Assembly: GCA_028825445.1 (NCBI GenBank)
Contig: JAPKAD010000011.1
Span: 1-64,000 of the forward strand
DNA length: 64,000 nucleotides
DNA from: Octadecabacter sp.
GTDB taxonomy: Bacteria > Pseudomonadota > Alphaproteobacteria > Rhodobacterales > Rhodobacteraceae
Reading direction: 5' to 3'
The notes under the pieces: generated by a model
The model's input: the letters and a program-made list of their open reading frames with translations, nothing else
Databases searched by the model: none
What the model was told of the DNA's origin: nothing
Shown: piece after piece, positions 1-11,070 of the stretch
Layout of the letters: each line of letters begins with the position of its first letter
Position numbering within the stretch: the stretch's first letter is position 1
Position numbers and translations under genes: made by a program

Positions 1-1292
1 GCTGGTCTGCTGTACCGGGTCGGTTCAAAGATTACATAAGTCAGGCGAAAACCAACGGATACCGTTCCCTACACACCACCGTGTCTGGACGCGATGGAAA
101 GCGTGTTGAAGTCCAGATACGTACTGTTGAAATGCATGAAGTTGCCGAGGCTGGTGTCGCGGCACACTGGTCTTATCGCGATGGCATCCGAACTGAAAAC
201 CGATTTGCTGTCGATCCGGCTCGCTGGATAGCGCAATTGACGGAACATCTCGATGAAGATCATGACCATGATGAATTTCTCGATATGGTTAAACTGGAAA
301 TGTATCAGGACCAAGTGTTTTGCTTCACTCCTAAAGGGGATGTAATTAAATTACCACGTGGCGCAACGCCTATTGATTTCGCCTATGCCATTCATACCCG
401 TATTGGCCATGCCTGCGTTGGCGCAAAAATTGATGGAATGCGAGTACCTCTTTGGACCCGTGTCAAAAATGGCCAATCGGTTGATATTATCACGGCCGAG
501 GGCCAAACGCCGCAAGCCACATGGATCGACATTGCCGTAACTGGCCGCGCTAAAACTGCGATCCGTAGAGCACTTCGTGAAGAAGATCGTGAACGCTTTA
601 TCCGATTAGGCCGCGAACTTGTCCGCGTTGCATTTGAAAATATTGATAAGAAAGCCACCGATAAAGCGCTTAAAACTGCTGCTAAATCCCTTGGTCTTAG
701 TAATATTAATGATCTCTTGGAACGGGTTGGATCCGCTGAAATTACATCGCGCGAGGTTGTGTCCGCGATCCACCCCGAACTCGTCAAACCAGTCGGCCAT
801 GAAATTGAAGCCCGCCGCGCGGTTATTGGACTTGAGGTGGACCAGTCCCATCGACGCGCCCAGTGTTGCCAACCTGTTCCTGGTGAGCGCATCGTTGGCA
901 TCACCTATCGAGGCCAAGGAGTTGTTGTGCATACCATCGATTGTGGCGTTCTGGTGGATTACGAGGATCGTCCGGACCGCTGGATCGATCTGCACTGGCA
1001 AGAAGGCACTCATTCGCCAACCAACACAATTACTTTAGAAATGACGATCACAAATGATGCAGGCGTGTTGGGTGGAATTTGCACACTTATTGGTGAAAAA
1101 GGCGCCAACATCTCTGACTTGGTGTTCATTGACCGCAAACCGGATTACTTCCGATTCTTGATCGAGGTTGACCTGCGCGATGTAGAACATATGCACATCA
1201 TCATGACTGCGCTTGAAGCTGACAGCAATGTTGCCGCAATCGCACGGCACCGCGATCCTGATCGTGCAGGGCAGATCGAACGTCAAGGCTAA
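1..1292 (+). CDS. RelA/SpoT-family (p)ppGpp synthetase/hydrolase, C-terminal part (5' end outside window)
   Basis: Open frame from base 3 (WSAVPGRFKDYISQAKTNGYRSLHTTV...) continuing into ORF 81..1292; TGS-like (CFTPKGDVIKLPRGATPIDFAYAIHT) and ACT-like C-terminal regions. Confidence 0.95.
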   Translation, partial: WSAVPGRFKDYISQAKTNGYRSLHTTVSGRDGKRVEVQIRTVEMHEVAEAGVAAHWSYRDGIRTENRFAVDPARWIAQLTEHLDEDHDHDEFLDMVKLEMYQDQVFCFTPKGDVIKLPRGATPIDFAYAIHTRIGHACVGAKIDGMRVPLWTRVKNGQSVDIITAEGQTPQATWIDIAVTGRAKTAIRRALREEDRERFIRLGRELVRVAFENIDKKATDKALKTAAKSLGLSNINDLLERVGSAEITSREVVSAIHPELVKPVGHEIEARRAVIGLEVDQSHRRAQCCQPVPGERIVGITYRGQGVVVHTIDCGVLVDYEDRPDRWIDLHWQEGTHSPTNTITLEMTITNDAGVLGGICTLIGEKGANISDLVFIDRKPDYFRFLIEVDLRDVEHMHIIMTALEADSNVAAIARHRDPDRAGQIERQG

Positions 1293-1327
1293 TGGGCGCA
1301 AGCCTGATTTGAAAATAGGGGTATCAG

Positions 1328-1984
1328 GTGGTTTTCAGACGCAGAGACAAGCGACCGCTTTGGCGTGTGTTGCTGGAACTGATCTGGCCACGCGGTGGCT
1401 GGAGCCGTGCTGCACAATACGTCAAACACCGTGTTCGCCGGCTGCCTGACACTCCTGAAAAGATATCGCGCGGAATCTGGGCTGGTGTTTTTACATCCTT
1501 CACACCGTTTTATGGCCTCCATTTCATTATTGCTGCATTTATTGCAATAATCATGCGTGGCAATATTCTTGCTTCGTTGATGGGGACGTTTTTTGGAAAT
1601 CCGCTGACTTATATCCCCATAGCCTATTCGGCGCTGGCAACAGGGCATTGGCTACTCGGTTCGCGACTTGATCACACTTTATTGGAAGGACCACGCGACC
1701 CTTATTTTTGTAGCATTGGATGCCAGTTCAAGAACGCAGGTAATGATTTATTGCATAATTTCAGTGTTATGTTTACAAATGAAAAGGCGGACTGGCACGG
1801 TCTTCTGGCCTTTAACACTGAAGTTTTCTATCCCTATCTTGTAGGTGGCATCCTTCCTGGCATCATCGCGTCCACTATCGCATACTATGTTTGCGTGCCG
1901 ATAATCCGGGCCTACCAAAACAGCCGACGGAAGGCGTTGCGCGCAAAACTCAACCAGCTGAAGAATCCTGCTGACGGCGAATAA
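1328..1984 (+). CDS. DUF2062 domain-containing protein
   Basis: 218 aa; PEKISRGIWAGVFTSFTPFYGLHFIIAAFIAIIMRGNILASLMGTFFGNP motif typical of DUF2062; conserved neighbourhood. Confidence 0.85.
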   Translation: MVFRRRDKRPLWRVLLELIWPRGGWSRAAQYVKHRVRRLPDTPEKISRGIWAGVFTSFTPFYGLHFIIAAFIAIIMRGNILASLMGTFFGNPLTYIPIAYSALATGHWLLGSRLDHTLLEGPRDPYFCSIGCQFKNAGNDLLHNFSVMFTNEKADWHGLLAFNTEVFYPYLVGGILPGIIASTIAYYVCVPIIRAYQNSRRKALRAKLNQLKNPADGE

Positions 1985-2022
1985 ATCCTGCGCTAATATG
2001 ATGCCAGTAGAAGGAACCTATT

Positions 2023-2763
2023 ATGTCCAAATTACGTTTAGGTGTAAACATTGATCACGTGGCAACCGTGAGAAATGCGCGCGGTGGAGATACGCCTGAT
2101 CCAGTACGGGCCGCTGTAATGGCCCAAGAAGCTGGTGCCGACGGCATCACTGCTCACCTGCGTGAAGACCGTCGTCACATCGGGGACGCAGACATCGATG
2201 CCTTAATGGATGCGCTTGTCATCCCGCTAAATTTCGAAATGGCTGCCACGGCAGAAATGCAAAAAATTGCCTTGCGCCATAAACCTCATGCAGTCTGCAT
2301 CGTCCCAGAAAAACGCGAGGAGAGGACGACTGAAGGTGGCCTTGAAGTTGCGCGCGAAGAAAATCAACTTGCTCACTTTATCGCCCCTTTGCGCGATGCA
2401 GGTTGCCGCGTTTCCATTTTCATCGCTGCTGATCAACGTCAAATTGAAGCTGCACATCGCATTGGTGCGCAGATTATCGAACTTCATACCGGTGCCTATT
2501 GCGACGCACATGCAAGAGGCGATTTTGCCACCCGCGACGTAGAGATTGAAAAGATGCATGATATGGCAGCCCTGGCCCTGTCGCTCGGCCTTGAAGTCCA
2601 CGCTGGCCATGGGCTTACATATGACACAGTTAAGCCAATCGCCACGTTTCCTGAAATTATGGAGCTTAACATTGGGCATTTCCTGATTGGTGAGTCGATC
2701 TTTCGTGGCTTGCAACCTGCCATTGCTGAGATGCGTCGCCTCATGGATGAAGCGCGATTGTAA
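2023..2763 (+). CDS. pdxJ: Pyridoxine 5'-phosphate synthase
   Basis: [31 protein letters not shown]...; followed by acpS as usual. Confidence 0.97.
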   Translation: MSKLRLGVNIDHVATVRNARGGDTPDPVRAAVMAQEAGADGITAHLREDRRHIGDADIDALMDALVIPLNFEMAATAEMQKIALRHKPHAVCIVPEKREERTTEGGLEVAREENQLAHFIAPLRDAGCRVSIFIAADQRQIEAAHRIGAQIIELHTGAYCDAHARGDFATRDVEIEKMHDMAALALSLGLEVHAGHGLTYDTVKPIATFPEIMELNIGHFLIGESIFRGLQPAIAEMRRLMDEARL

Positions 2764-2784
2764 ACTATGGTTGAAGGTTAACGC

Positions 2785-3204
2785 ATGATCCTCGGTATTG
2801 GTACGGACTTAGCAAACATCGAACGAATTCAGGGCACTCTGGATAGATTTGGCGAGCGTTTTCGCCGCAGAGTATTCACTGATATTGAGCGAGCCAAGGC
2901 TGGAAGCCGCATAGATATTGCAGGCACTTATGCTAAACGCTGGGCCGCAAAAGAAGCTTGTTCCAAGGCGCTCGGGACGGGTCTTCGAATGGGCATTTCG
3001 TGGAAAGACATGGCCGTTACAAATATGCATACAGGGCAGCCAGTAATGGTGGTCACTGGTTGGGCTGCGCAGCGGCTGGCCATCATGACCCCCGTGGGAC
3101 ATGACGCTATAATCCATGTCACCTTATCAGACGATCATCCGTGGGCGCAGGCGTTTGTCGTTATTGAAGCGAGACCCCATACAAATAAGGATACTTCGGG
3201 TTGA
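2785..3204 (+). CDS. acpS: Holo-[acyl-carrier-protein] synthase
   Basis: [15 protein letters not shown]...[15 protein letters not shown] motifs. Confidence 0.96.
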   Translation: MILGIGTDLANIERIQGTLDRFGERFRRRVFTDIERAKAGSRIDIAGTYAKRWAAKEACSKALGTGLRMGISWKDMAVTNMHTGQPVMVVTGWAAQRLAIMTPVGHDAIIHVTLSDDHPWAQAFVVIEARPHTNKDTSG

Positions 3205-3269
3205 CTTGACGCGACCTGACGCGCACATAACCTAAACTTTTATTTACCTTAAGACGTTAGGGACGACCT

Positions 3270-4088
3270 GTGTGGGCATCTATTAAAGAGACAATAAAAA
3301 CAGTAGTTTATGCGCTGCTGATAGCGGGAGTTTTCCGCACGTTCCTGTTCCAGCCATTCTGGATTCCATCAGGATCTATGAAGGAAACTCTGTTGATTGG
3401 AGATTTCCTGTTTGTGAACAAAATGGCATACGGTTATTCTTACGCTTCCTGCCCATCAATTGTCATCCCGCGATTCGGCGTCAACGTTGATGCGGAGGAC
3501 TTCTGTGGCGTGTTCAAGGGTGGTGATGAACGCCTGTTTGGCTCAGATCCTGAGCGCGGTGATGTCGTGGTATTTCGCCACCCTGTCACAGGCCGTGATT
3601 TTATCAAACGTGTGATTGGTTTGCCGGGAGATACGATTCAGATGCAAAATGGTATCATCTTGCTGAATGGTACTGAAATAGCGCAAGTCGATGCGGGTCT
3701 GTTCAGCGAAACGATGGAACAGCAAGGAAGCTTAGGAAACCTACCTCGCTGTACAAATGGTGCTGTGGGGCTTGGGGCTGAATGTCTTAAACAACGCTTC
3801 GTGGAAACATTGCCAAACGGTACTGAATATACGGTTCTGAATATTGGCAACAGAAACCTGGATACAACAGGAATCTTTACCGTCCCTGAAGGCCAATACT
3901 TTTTTATGGGTGATAACCGGGATAATTCATCAGACAGCCGCGTTCCGCAGATTTCTCGCGGTGTTGGTTTTGTACCATTGGAAGATATTGTTGGGCGAGC
4001 TGATCGCATCATGTTTTCATCTTCCGGTCGCTCGCTTTTGGCTTTTTGGACGTGGCGGTCAGACCGTTACTTCAAAGCTGTGGAATGA
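3270..4088 (+). CDS. lepB: Signal peptidase I
   Basis: [47 protein letters not shown] motifs; GTG start. Confidence 0.96.
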   Translation: MWASIKETIKTVVYALLIAGVFRTFLFQPFWIPSGSMKETLLIGDFLFVNKMAYGYSYASCPSIVIPRFGVNVDAEDFCGVFKGGDERLFGSDPERGDVVVFRHPVTGRDFIKRVIGLPGDTIQMQNGIILLNGTEIAQVDAGLFSETMEQQGSLGNLPRCTNGAVGLGAECLKQRFVETLPNGTEYTVLNIGNRNLDTTGIFTVPEGQYFFMGDNRDNSSDSRVPQISRGVGFVPLEDIVGRADRIMFSSSGRSLLAFWTWRSDRYFKAVE

Positions 4089-4095
4089 GTGTTTC

Positions 4096-4785
4096 ATGAA
4101 ATTATCTGGTGCACTTCGCGACTTTCAAGACCGGATTGGCCATACTTTTGCCAAACCTGACCAGCTAATTCGCGCGGTGACCCATTCGTCTATGTCGTCG
4201 CCTAATCGTGACGACAATCAACGTCTCGAATTTTTGGGTGATCGCGTCCTGGGTTTGGTCATGTCCGAAGCTCTTTTGCAGGCTGATATAAATGCCTCTG
4301 AAGGTTTGTTAGCGCCTCGTTTTAACGCTCTAGTACGTAAAGAAACTTGTGCTGATGTTGCACGGGAAATTGACCTTGGTGCAGTGCTGAAACTTGGCCG
4401 ATCTGAGATGTTAACAGGCGGGCGGCGCAAAGAAGCGCTATTGGCTGACGCAATGGAAGCAGTAATTGCAGCAATTTATATTGATGCAGGATTTAATGTT
4501 GCCCGCAATCGTGTTGTCGCCCTTTGGGGGGCTCGAATTTCAAACGTTGAACAAGACGCGCGGGACCCCAAAACGTCCCTGCAAGAGTGGGCCCAAGGGC
4601 AAGGCGAACCGCCGCCTAGTTACATTGAAACGGCTCGATCTGGCCCTGATCATGCACCGATATTTACGATAGAAGTTCGCCTGCAATCAGGCGCCACAGA
4701 TACTGCGCAAGCGCCCAGTAAACGCCAAGCCGAACAAGCCGCCGCCAAGTCCCTTTTGGACCGTGTACAAGGAGAGACCCTGTGA
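4096..4785 (+). CDS. rnc: Ribonuclease III
   Basis: ORF 3844..4785; internal ATG at 4096 ([18 protein letters not shown]) is the natural start; [15 protein letters not shown] signature and dsRBD. Confidence 0.95.
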   Translation: MKLSGALRDFQDRIGHTFAKPDQLIRAVTHSSMSSPNRDDNQRLEFLGDRVLGLVMSEALLQADINASEGLLAPRFNALVRKETCADVAREIDLGAVLKLGRSEMLTGGRRKEALLADAMEAVIAAIYIDAGFNVARNRVVALWGARISNVEQDARDPKTSLQEWAQGQGEPPPSYIETARSGPDHAPIFTIEVRLQSGATDTAQAPSKRQAEQAAAKSLLDRVQGETL

Positions 4786-5750
4786 CTGAAAAGCCAGTGA
4801 CCGAAGGCACAAAAGACACCCCCCCCGTTATTCCAGACGTAACGTTACAACGCGCAGGATTTGTTGCCCTGATTGGCGAACCTAACGCGGGTAAATCAAC
4901 TTTGTTGAACCGAATGGTGGGTGCAAAAGTGTCTATTGTCACCCATAAAGTTCAGACAACTCGCGCGCGTATCCGCGGAGTTGCAATTGAATGTGACAGC
5001 CAGATTGTGTTCGTTGACACCCCTGGTCTTTTCCAGCCTAAACGCCGCCTTGATCGCGCAATGGTTGCTGCCGCATGGAGCGGTGTTTCAGATGCCGACG
5101 TCGTCGTACTTATGATTGAAGCGCACCGTGGCATCACCAAGGGTGTTGAAGCAATATTGGAGCGTTTGGGCGACGTTGGCAAAGGGCGCACGATTGCGCT
5201 GGCAATAAACAAAATTGACCGTGTCGAAGCCCCCGTTTTGTTGGGCTTGACAAAAGAAATGAACGAACGCTTCACTTTTTCTGAAACATTTTTGATTTCT
5301 GCTGAAAAGGGCCATGGCGCGGGAACTTTGCGCACTTGGCTGGCTGAACGTATGCCTGTTGAACCGTGGTTGTATCCGGAAGATCAAATTGCGGATCTAC
5401 CCCTGCGGATGATCGCCGCTGAAATTACTCGTGAAAAGCTTACACTGCGTTTGCATCAGGAATTACCCTATCAGTTGACCGTTGAGACGGAAAATTGGGA
5501 AGAACGCAAAGATGGTTCCTGTAAGGTCGACCAGTTGGTCTACGTCATGCGCGATGGCCATAAAGGTATTGTGTTGGGTAACCGTGGTGAGACGATTAAG
5601 TCGGTCGGTCAAGCAGCGCGTGCGGAGTTAGTCGAATTCCTAGGCCGCAAAGTGCATCTTTTTATTCAAGTCAAAGTGCGGCCGAACTGGCTTGAGGATT
5701 CGGATAGGTACTCTGAGATGGGACTTAATTTTAAAGACGGGAACGAATGA
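4782..5750 (+). CDS. era: GTPase Era
   Basis: [40 protein letters not shown] motifs; KH domain; 4-bp overlap with rnc. Confidence 0.97.
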   Translation: MTEKPVTEGTKDTPPVIPDVTLQRAGFVALIGEPNAGKSTLLNRMVGAKVSIVTHKVQTTRARIRGVAIECDSQIVFVDTPGLFQPKRRLDRAMVAAAWSGVSDADVVVLMIEAHRGITKGVEAILERLGDVGKGRTIALAINKIDRVEAPVLLGLTKEMNERFTFSETFLISAEKGHGAGTLRTWLAERMPVEPWLYPEDQIADLPLRMIAAEITREKLTLRLHQELPYQLTVETENWEERKDGSCKVDQLVYVMRDGHKGIVLGNRGETIKSVGQAARAELVEFLGRKVHLFIQVKVRPNWLEDSDRYSEMGLNFKDGNE

Positions 5751-6079
5751 ACCCTCGCTTAACGGCCGAATTCTGGGTTTCTGCCTATCTGACAAGATTG
5801 AGGCTGGTTGATATCCCCGTATTTGTAGCTCGTAAGGGGGATAAAACAGCTGGGTCCGTTTTGGTGAAACTCAACACGCTTGATGGGCAGGCAAAGGCCT
5901 TTCAACGTCAATTTAACTTGATTTCAGGGGAACTTGAATGGATTGTTATGGCGGAAGGGGCTGAGGCAGACGTGGATGCATCGCTTTATAAACAGGCAGG
6001 ATTTGATCGTGACATTTGGGTGCTTGAGGTTGAAGATCGGGATGGCCGCCATTTGTTAGATGATCCTTCGCTTGCCTAA
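5747..6079 (+). CDS. DUF1491 family protein
   Basis: 110 aa between era and recO, a position usual for this family in Rhodobacterales; overlaps era by 4 bp. Confidence 0.75.
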   Translation: MNPRLTAEFWVSAYLTRLRLVDIPVFVARKGDKTAGSVLVKLNTLDGQAKAFQRQFNLISGELEWIVMAEGAEADVDASLYKQAGFDRDIWVLEVEDRDGRHLLDDPSLA

Positions 6080-6105
6080 GATCAGCTCTTGCCTAGACTA
6101 TACAA

Positions 6106-6834
6106 ATGATTGAATGGCGTGACGAAGGGGCTTTGATAAAGGTCCGCAAACATGGAGAATCCTCCGCTATAATTGAAGTGTTTACTGCTTCACGTGGCCT
6201 GACCGCCGGCATTGTCCGTGGCGGGACCAGCCGTAAGATTGCGCCAACATTACAGCCTGGTGCGCAGTTAGATGTCACGTGGAAAGCCCGACTTGAAGGT
6301 CACCTTGGCAGCTTCACCGTTGAACCTATCCGCAGCCGCACGGCTCAAGTCATGCAGGATCGACTTGCCCTTTCGGGTTTAAACGCTGTGATGGGGCTTT
6401 TATCTTTTTTGTTGCCAGATCGTGAAGTGCATTTGCCGCTTTATGCCCGCACAATCCAATTGCTCGATTTGCTTGGTCAAAACGATGTTTGGCCTTTGGC
6501 CTATCTACAATGGGAGGTCGCGTTGCTAGACGAGTTGGGGTTTGGAATGGACTTGTCAGCCTGCGCTGTGTCAGGCTTGAACGACGATTTATTTTATGTG
6601 TCGCCGCGCACAGGTCGCGCAGTGTCTCGATTAGCTGCGGGTGTATGGGCGGATCGGTTGCTTCCTCTGCCACATGTTTTGTTGGGCAAAGGTGATGCAA
6701 ATCTACATGAGATTGTAATTGCTTTGCGCACCACTGGGCATTTTCTTAACAATCATTTGGCACGATCACTTGGTGATCGCCCACTCCCTAACGCTCGTCA
6801 GCGATTAGTTGAAACGATGAAACGGTTGACCTAG
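6106..6834 (+). CDS. recO: DNA repair protein RecO
   Basis: [40 protein letters not shown]...; follows era. Confidence 0.93.
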   Translation: MIEWRDEGALIKVRKHGESSAIIEVFTASRGLTAGIVRGGTSRKIAPTLQPGAQLDVTWKARLEGHLGSFTVEPIRSRTAQVMQDRLALSGLNAVMGLLSFLLPDREVHLPLYARTIQLLDLLGQNDVWPLAYLQWEVALLDELGFGMDLSACAVSGLNDDLFYVSPRTGRAVSRLAAGVWADRLLPLPHVLLGKGDANLHEIVIALRTTGHFLNNHLARSLGDRPLPNARQRLVETMKRLT

Positions 6835-7068
6835 TGCGCCACTAAGAGCATCCGGCGGACAGTTTTTTGGGCAAGTTCAACATGTTGTCTGACGCTTCAG
6901 GCAATGTCGTGTTTTAAATGGCAGCATTTTTCGCAGCCAAGTTAAACAGGTCATGTGGGTCGCTCGCATCCCATTCAGCTTAAAACATTGGAAAGAAACT
7001 GTCTGGGTTGCAGTATAGATCTTGCACGGGGCTTGGCACATTACTTCTACCGCCCTAGGAAAATAGTT

Positions 7069-7092
7069 GAGAGCCCAAATTGATGGGCTCTC
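7069..7092. repeat. Perfect 9-bp inverted repeat (gagagccca-aattga-tgggctctc)
   Basis: Read directly; no T-run on either side long enough for a confident terminator call. Confidence 0.6.
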
Positions 7093-7889
7093 CATTAATC
7101 TTAATCAAATGATACTCAGCTTGAGATTATAAATAATCTGTGGTGCGTTTACCGCAAGCACAGGTGTTGAATAAGACGATTTGCATCTACGTGGAGAGTA
7201 TCTTTACACACTGTTATACAAGCTTCTGTTTGACCCAATAAAGGGATGAAAGATTATAGGGTTTGTAATATTTTGTTACTCAGTTTGCTAAATTCATCGT
7301 CCAATATTGGGCCGCTTTTTGTCTAAGGCGATTTACCGAACCCGCAAGTTATTACAAATCCGCCTGAGTGCATCGCAATCAGACTAACTTGATTGCAGCT
7401 ACCTGACGTAACGCGTGTTGCCTGCAAGAATGATGATCTCGGTTAGAAGCTATTATTTAGAGCTTTCGCGGTAAGCAAAGATTTTGTTTATGGTTTTGTC
7501 GTTGTTGCCAAATTTATGGAGGCTGCACGCAAGGTTGCTACAGGAATATGCCCTAAAAATTAACTAGTTTTTTGATTTTTACTTAAATTTTGCCAAGGGT
7601 TTTGTGCTGCTGGAAACTGAACAAATCAGTCTCGCATCTGAAGCAGGCGAATATTATTAAAATCCTGATCTAAGCCTGAGCCGTTTTCGCGTCATGGCGA
7701 TCAATGAAGGCTAAGCATATTTAGTTGTTTGGAGTTGTTGGTCTCCGCGCAAAACTTCTGAGGCTACCCTGAGAGATTGTAATGAATAATTAATTGATGA
7801 TTTGCCTAGCTTGGGTGAAGTGCCTTGTATTTTAGAACCGTTTAAATTGGTGATCTTTGCCAATACCGTAATAATCTTGCCCATTATTG

Positions 7890-9587
7890 TCACAAAATCC
7901 GCCGCGCTATTACCTGCGCCTGAATTTCGGCAGCGCCTTCAAAAATGTTGAGAATTCGTGCGTCACAAAGGATGCGGCTTACTTTATATTCTAGCGCAAA
8001 TCCATTGCCACCGTGAATTTGTAACGCATTGTCCGCTGCCGCCCAAGCGACGCGTGCGCCAAGTAGTTTTGCCATGCCCGCTTCAACATCGCAGCGCCGA
8101 CCCTCATCTTTCTCGGACGCTGAAAAGTAAGTCAGCTGGCGAGCGATCATGATCTCAACGGCCATCATAGCCAGTTTGTTGGCAACACGGGGGAATTCAA
8201 TTAGGGATTTACCGAATTGCTTGCGATCTTGCGCATATTTCATCGCTTCATCGAGCGCGGAACAGGCCACACCAATAGCACGTGCTGCTGTCTGGATTCG
8301 CGCAGACTCAAACGTTTCCATGAGTTGTTTGAAGCCTTTGCCTTCTTCCTCGCCAAGTAGGTTCTCACCTTTGATGTGGAAGTTATCGAAAGCCAGTTCG
8401 TACTCCTTCATTCCCCTGTAGCCTAGAACTTCGATTTCGCCGCCCGTCATTCCCTCAGTTGGAAAAGGGTGCGCGCAATCGCCAGGTGTCTTTTCAGCGA
8501 GGAACATTGATAGGCCTTTATAGTCCGAGCTGTCAGGATCCGTACGTACCAACATCGTCATCACATGAGTTCGTGATGCGTGGGTAATCCACGTTTTGTT
8601 GCCAGTGACGCGGTAGTCGTCACCGTCTTTCACAGCCCTTGTGCGTAAAGCGCCAAGGTCAGACCCTGTGTTAGGTTCTGTGAATACCGCCGTCGGTAAC
8701 TTCTCCGCGCTTGCCAAAGCTGGAAGCCATTTTTGTTTTTGCTCTTCGGTGCCACCTGCGAGGATCAATTCTGCGGCTATTTCAGTTCGCGTACCCAGTG
8801 ATCCCACACCGATGTAGCCGCGTGACAATTCCTCAGAAACTACACACATTGATGTTTTTGATAGCCCAAACCCGCCATATTCTTCTGGGATTGTGAGGCC
8901 AAATACGCCCATTTCAGCAAGTTGATCTATCACCGACATCGGTATCAACTCATCCTTGAGGTGCCACTCATGGGCAAATGGTTCTATCTTGTCGACTGCG
9001 TAACGACGGAACTGTTCGCGGATCATGTCTAGCTCTTCGTCGAGGCCCGTGGATCCGACAGTTGCTTCGGCGCTACGTTCTTGCATCAGATTAACCAGAC
9101 GCAATCGTGCAGCTTGGGTGTTCCCACTATTAGTTAGTTTTTGAACTGCGGGTTCCATCAGTCCGCTCATCTGGTCTTTGGTCAAACCGATGTCTTGCAG
9201 GCGCACAATCTCACTCTGGTTCATTGGGATGCCACCATTAATTTGCCAGAGATATTCACCGAACGCAATCTGGTGGATCAATTGCTCAATCTCATCAAAC
9301 TTGTTGTCCACCAGTAATTTTTCGGCCCAGACTTGCATTTGTATTAATGCTTCGATGTAGGTTGCCAGCCAAGCCAGCCCATGAGTCGCCGTCTGTTCCG
9401 CCTCAACCAATGCTCCCGATGCATAGCCGTCTACCATCACTTTTTCACGCACACAGTTTTTGGCAGTCGCCAACAGGGCGCGGAGTGGCGTGATAGCGGC
9501 AGCTGTTGTGGTCAATAAGTCCTGCAAGACGGGCATGGAATTGACGTTATGGTCATGTGCGTCACGTGGCATGGATAAATCCTTCAT
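7890..9587 (-). CDS. mcd: Acyl-CoA dehydrogenase with N-terminal extension, probable (2S)-methylsuccinyl-CoA dehydrogenase
   Basis: 565 aa; about 160-aa N-terminal extension before a standard ACAD core (TEPNTGSDLGALRTRA, QIHGGNGFALEYKVSRILCDARILNIFEGAAEIQ); architecture and length match the ethylmalonyl-CoA pathway Mcd. An internal ATG at 9572 is an alternative start. Confidence 0.75.
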   Translation of the reverse strand: MKDLSMPRDAHDHNVNSMPVLQDLLTTTAAAITPLRALLATAKNCVREKVMVDGYASGALVEAEQTATHGLAWLATYIEALIQMQVWAEKLLVDNKFDEIEQLIHQIAFGEYLWQINGGIPMNQSEIVRLQDIGLTKDQMSGLMEPAVQKLTNSGNTQAARLRLVNLMQERSAEATVGSTGLDEELDMIREQFRRYAVDKIEPFAHEWHLKDELIPMSVIDQLAEMGVFGLTIPEEYGGFGLSKTSMCVVSEELSRGYIGVGSLGTRTEIAAELILAGGTEEQKQKWLPALASAEKLPTAVFTEPNTGSDLGALRTRAVKDGDDYRVTGNKTWITHASRTHVMTMLVRTDPDSSDYKGLSMFLAEKTPGDCAHPFPTEGMTGGEIEVLGYRGMKEYELAFDNFHIKGENLLGEEEGKGFKQLMETFESARIQTAARAIGVACSALDEAMKYAQDRKQFGKSLIEFPRVANKLAMMAVEIMIARQLTYFSASEKDEGRRCDVEAGMAKLLGARVAWAAADNALQIHGGNGFALEYKVSRILCDARILNIFEGAAEIQAQVIARRIL

Positions 9588-9718
9588 TGTGCAAGTGCAG
9601 AAATACCGCTTTCGCAGCGATAGCGCAATAATAATTCGTAAAAAACTTACTCAGCGAACTATAGTGACTGAACGGAATTGCCGTGCTACATGTGCTGAGA
9701 CAGTATACTCCCGTTAGA

Positions 9719-10486
9719 ATGGATCAGTTTCTTGGGTTAGACAGCTATTATTCAGTATCTTTCGTTTTTGCTGTCGCGCTGTTTGCTGGATTGGTAAAGG
9801 GCATCGTAGGCTTTGCAATGCCGACGATTCTTATTTCGGGCTTAACGTTGGTGCTGGCCCCCGAACAAGCTCTTGCAGCGTTGATAGTTCCAACACTGGT
9901 TACAAATGGTTGGCAGGCGCTACGGCAGGGAATCAACAGTGCAATAAAAACAGTCGTTCAGTTCCGCCTGTTTCTTGCCTGTGGTTTGGTCATGTTGGTC
10001 CTCAGCGCACAACTTGTTCGTGTACTTGATACCCGTATTCTCTATGGATTGATTGGTGGACCAGTTGCACTTTTCGCAGGGCTCCAAATGGTGGGGTGGC
10101 ATCCGAAGTTGGCACATCGGTCTGCCCGTATTGAGGCTGCAGTAGGCTGCTTTGCTGGCTTCATTGGTGGAATGTCTGGTATTTGGGGGCCGCCAACAGT
10201 TGGTTATCTAACAGCTATCGGTACGCCAAAACAAGAACAGATGCGTGCGCAAGGTGTCATTTATGGATTGGCTGCAGTGGCCCTCGCAGGATCGCATATT
10301 CAAACGGGGGTTTTCCGAATAGACTCACTGCCGCTGACGTTAACAATACTGCCGTTTGCACTGGGGGGTGTATGGTTGGGATTCCGAGTTCAAGATCGTA
10401 TTCCACAGGTGGCATTTCGGTTTGTCACACTTGTAGTTCTTGCTCTTGCAGGCCTGAACTTGTTGCGTCGTGCGTTGATTGGCTAG
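9719..10486 (+). CDS. TSUP (TauE/SafE) family permease
   Basis: FAVALFAGLVKGIVGFAMPTILISGLTLVLAPEQALAALIVPTLVTN; multi-TM; ATG at 9719 within ORF 9683..10486. Confidence 0.85.
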   Translation: MDQFLGLDSYYSVSFVFAVALFAGLVKGIVGFAMPTILISGLTLVLAPEQALAALIVPTLVTNGWQALRQGINSAIKTVVQFRLFLACGLVMLVLSAQLVRVLDTRILYGLIGGPVALFAGLQMVGWHPKLAHRSARIEAAVGCFAGFIGGMSGIWGPPTVGYLTAIGTPKQEQMRAQGVIYGLAAVALAGSHIQTGVFRIDSLPLTLTILPFALGGVWLGFRVQDRIPQVAFRFVTLVVLALAGLNLLRRALIG

Positions 10487-10616
10487 CTATGTAGGTCGAA
10501 GCCGCAAGCAAGCGAAAGTCCTGCAAGGGCACTGGGTAACACGATGGTGAATTTTTTTTCGTAAAAAGTGTTATTGTTCAGGCTAGCCAGTATAACCTAT
10601 TAACCCAAGGTCAGTT

Positions 10617-10648
10617 AATAGCCATAGCCATAGCCATAGCCATAGCCA
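10617..10648. repeat. Hexamer tandem repeat (atagcc)n, about 5 copies
   Basis: ...aatagccatagccatagccatagccatagccaaa... read directly. Confidence 0.9.
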
Positions 10649-11070
10649 AATTGACAGGACGTAATAATGGAGTTGGCACATCAATCCGATGTTGTTTTTA
10701 AAACTTTGCTGCGTAAAAATATTTTTCCCCAACACAGGGCTGGGAGTTATTAAAATTTCGTTATGAGTTAATATAGATGTTGGGCCAGATCAAAACCAAA
10801 AAACCGATACCCAACATTGCAGGCACAGCACAGTCTTTGCTGACAAAACGGCGGGAACCTGTGATGATACGGAATTGCCTTTAAGCATTTTGGTTGCATT
10901 AAGAAGCACTTTGTTCGTTAACGAGCAGATTACCCCCGCCTGAAAGAAGCCAATCATTGGCAAGAAAAAAATCGTATTGAGCCGCAAAAGGTTATTGCCC
11001 TAAGCCACCCTAAGGCTCATGGCGAAAGTATTGTGCTCTAGGGTAAAGTATATCTATTCAATACAACATC

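Noticed and set aside
10790-10987. 65-aa minus-strand ORF between the TSUP permease and pckA
   Set aside because: Short, no SD or recognised motif; possible transporter remnant only
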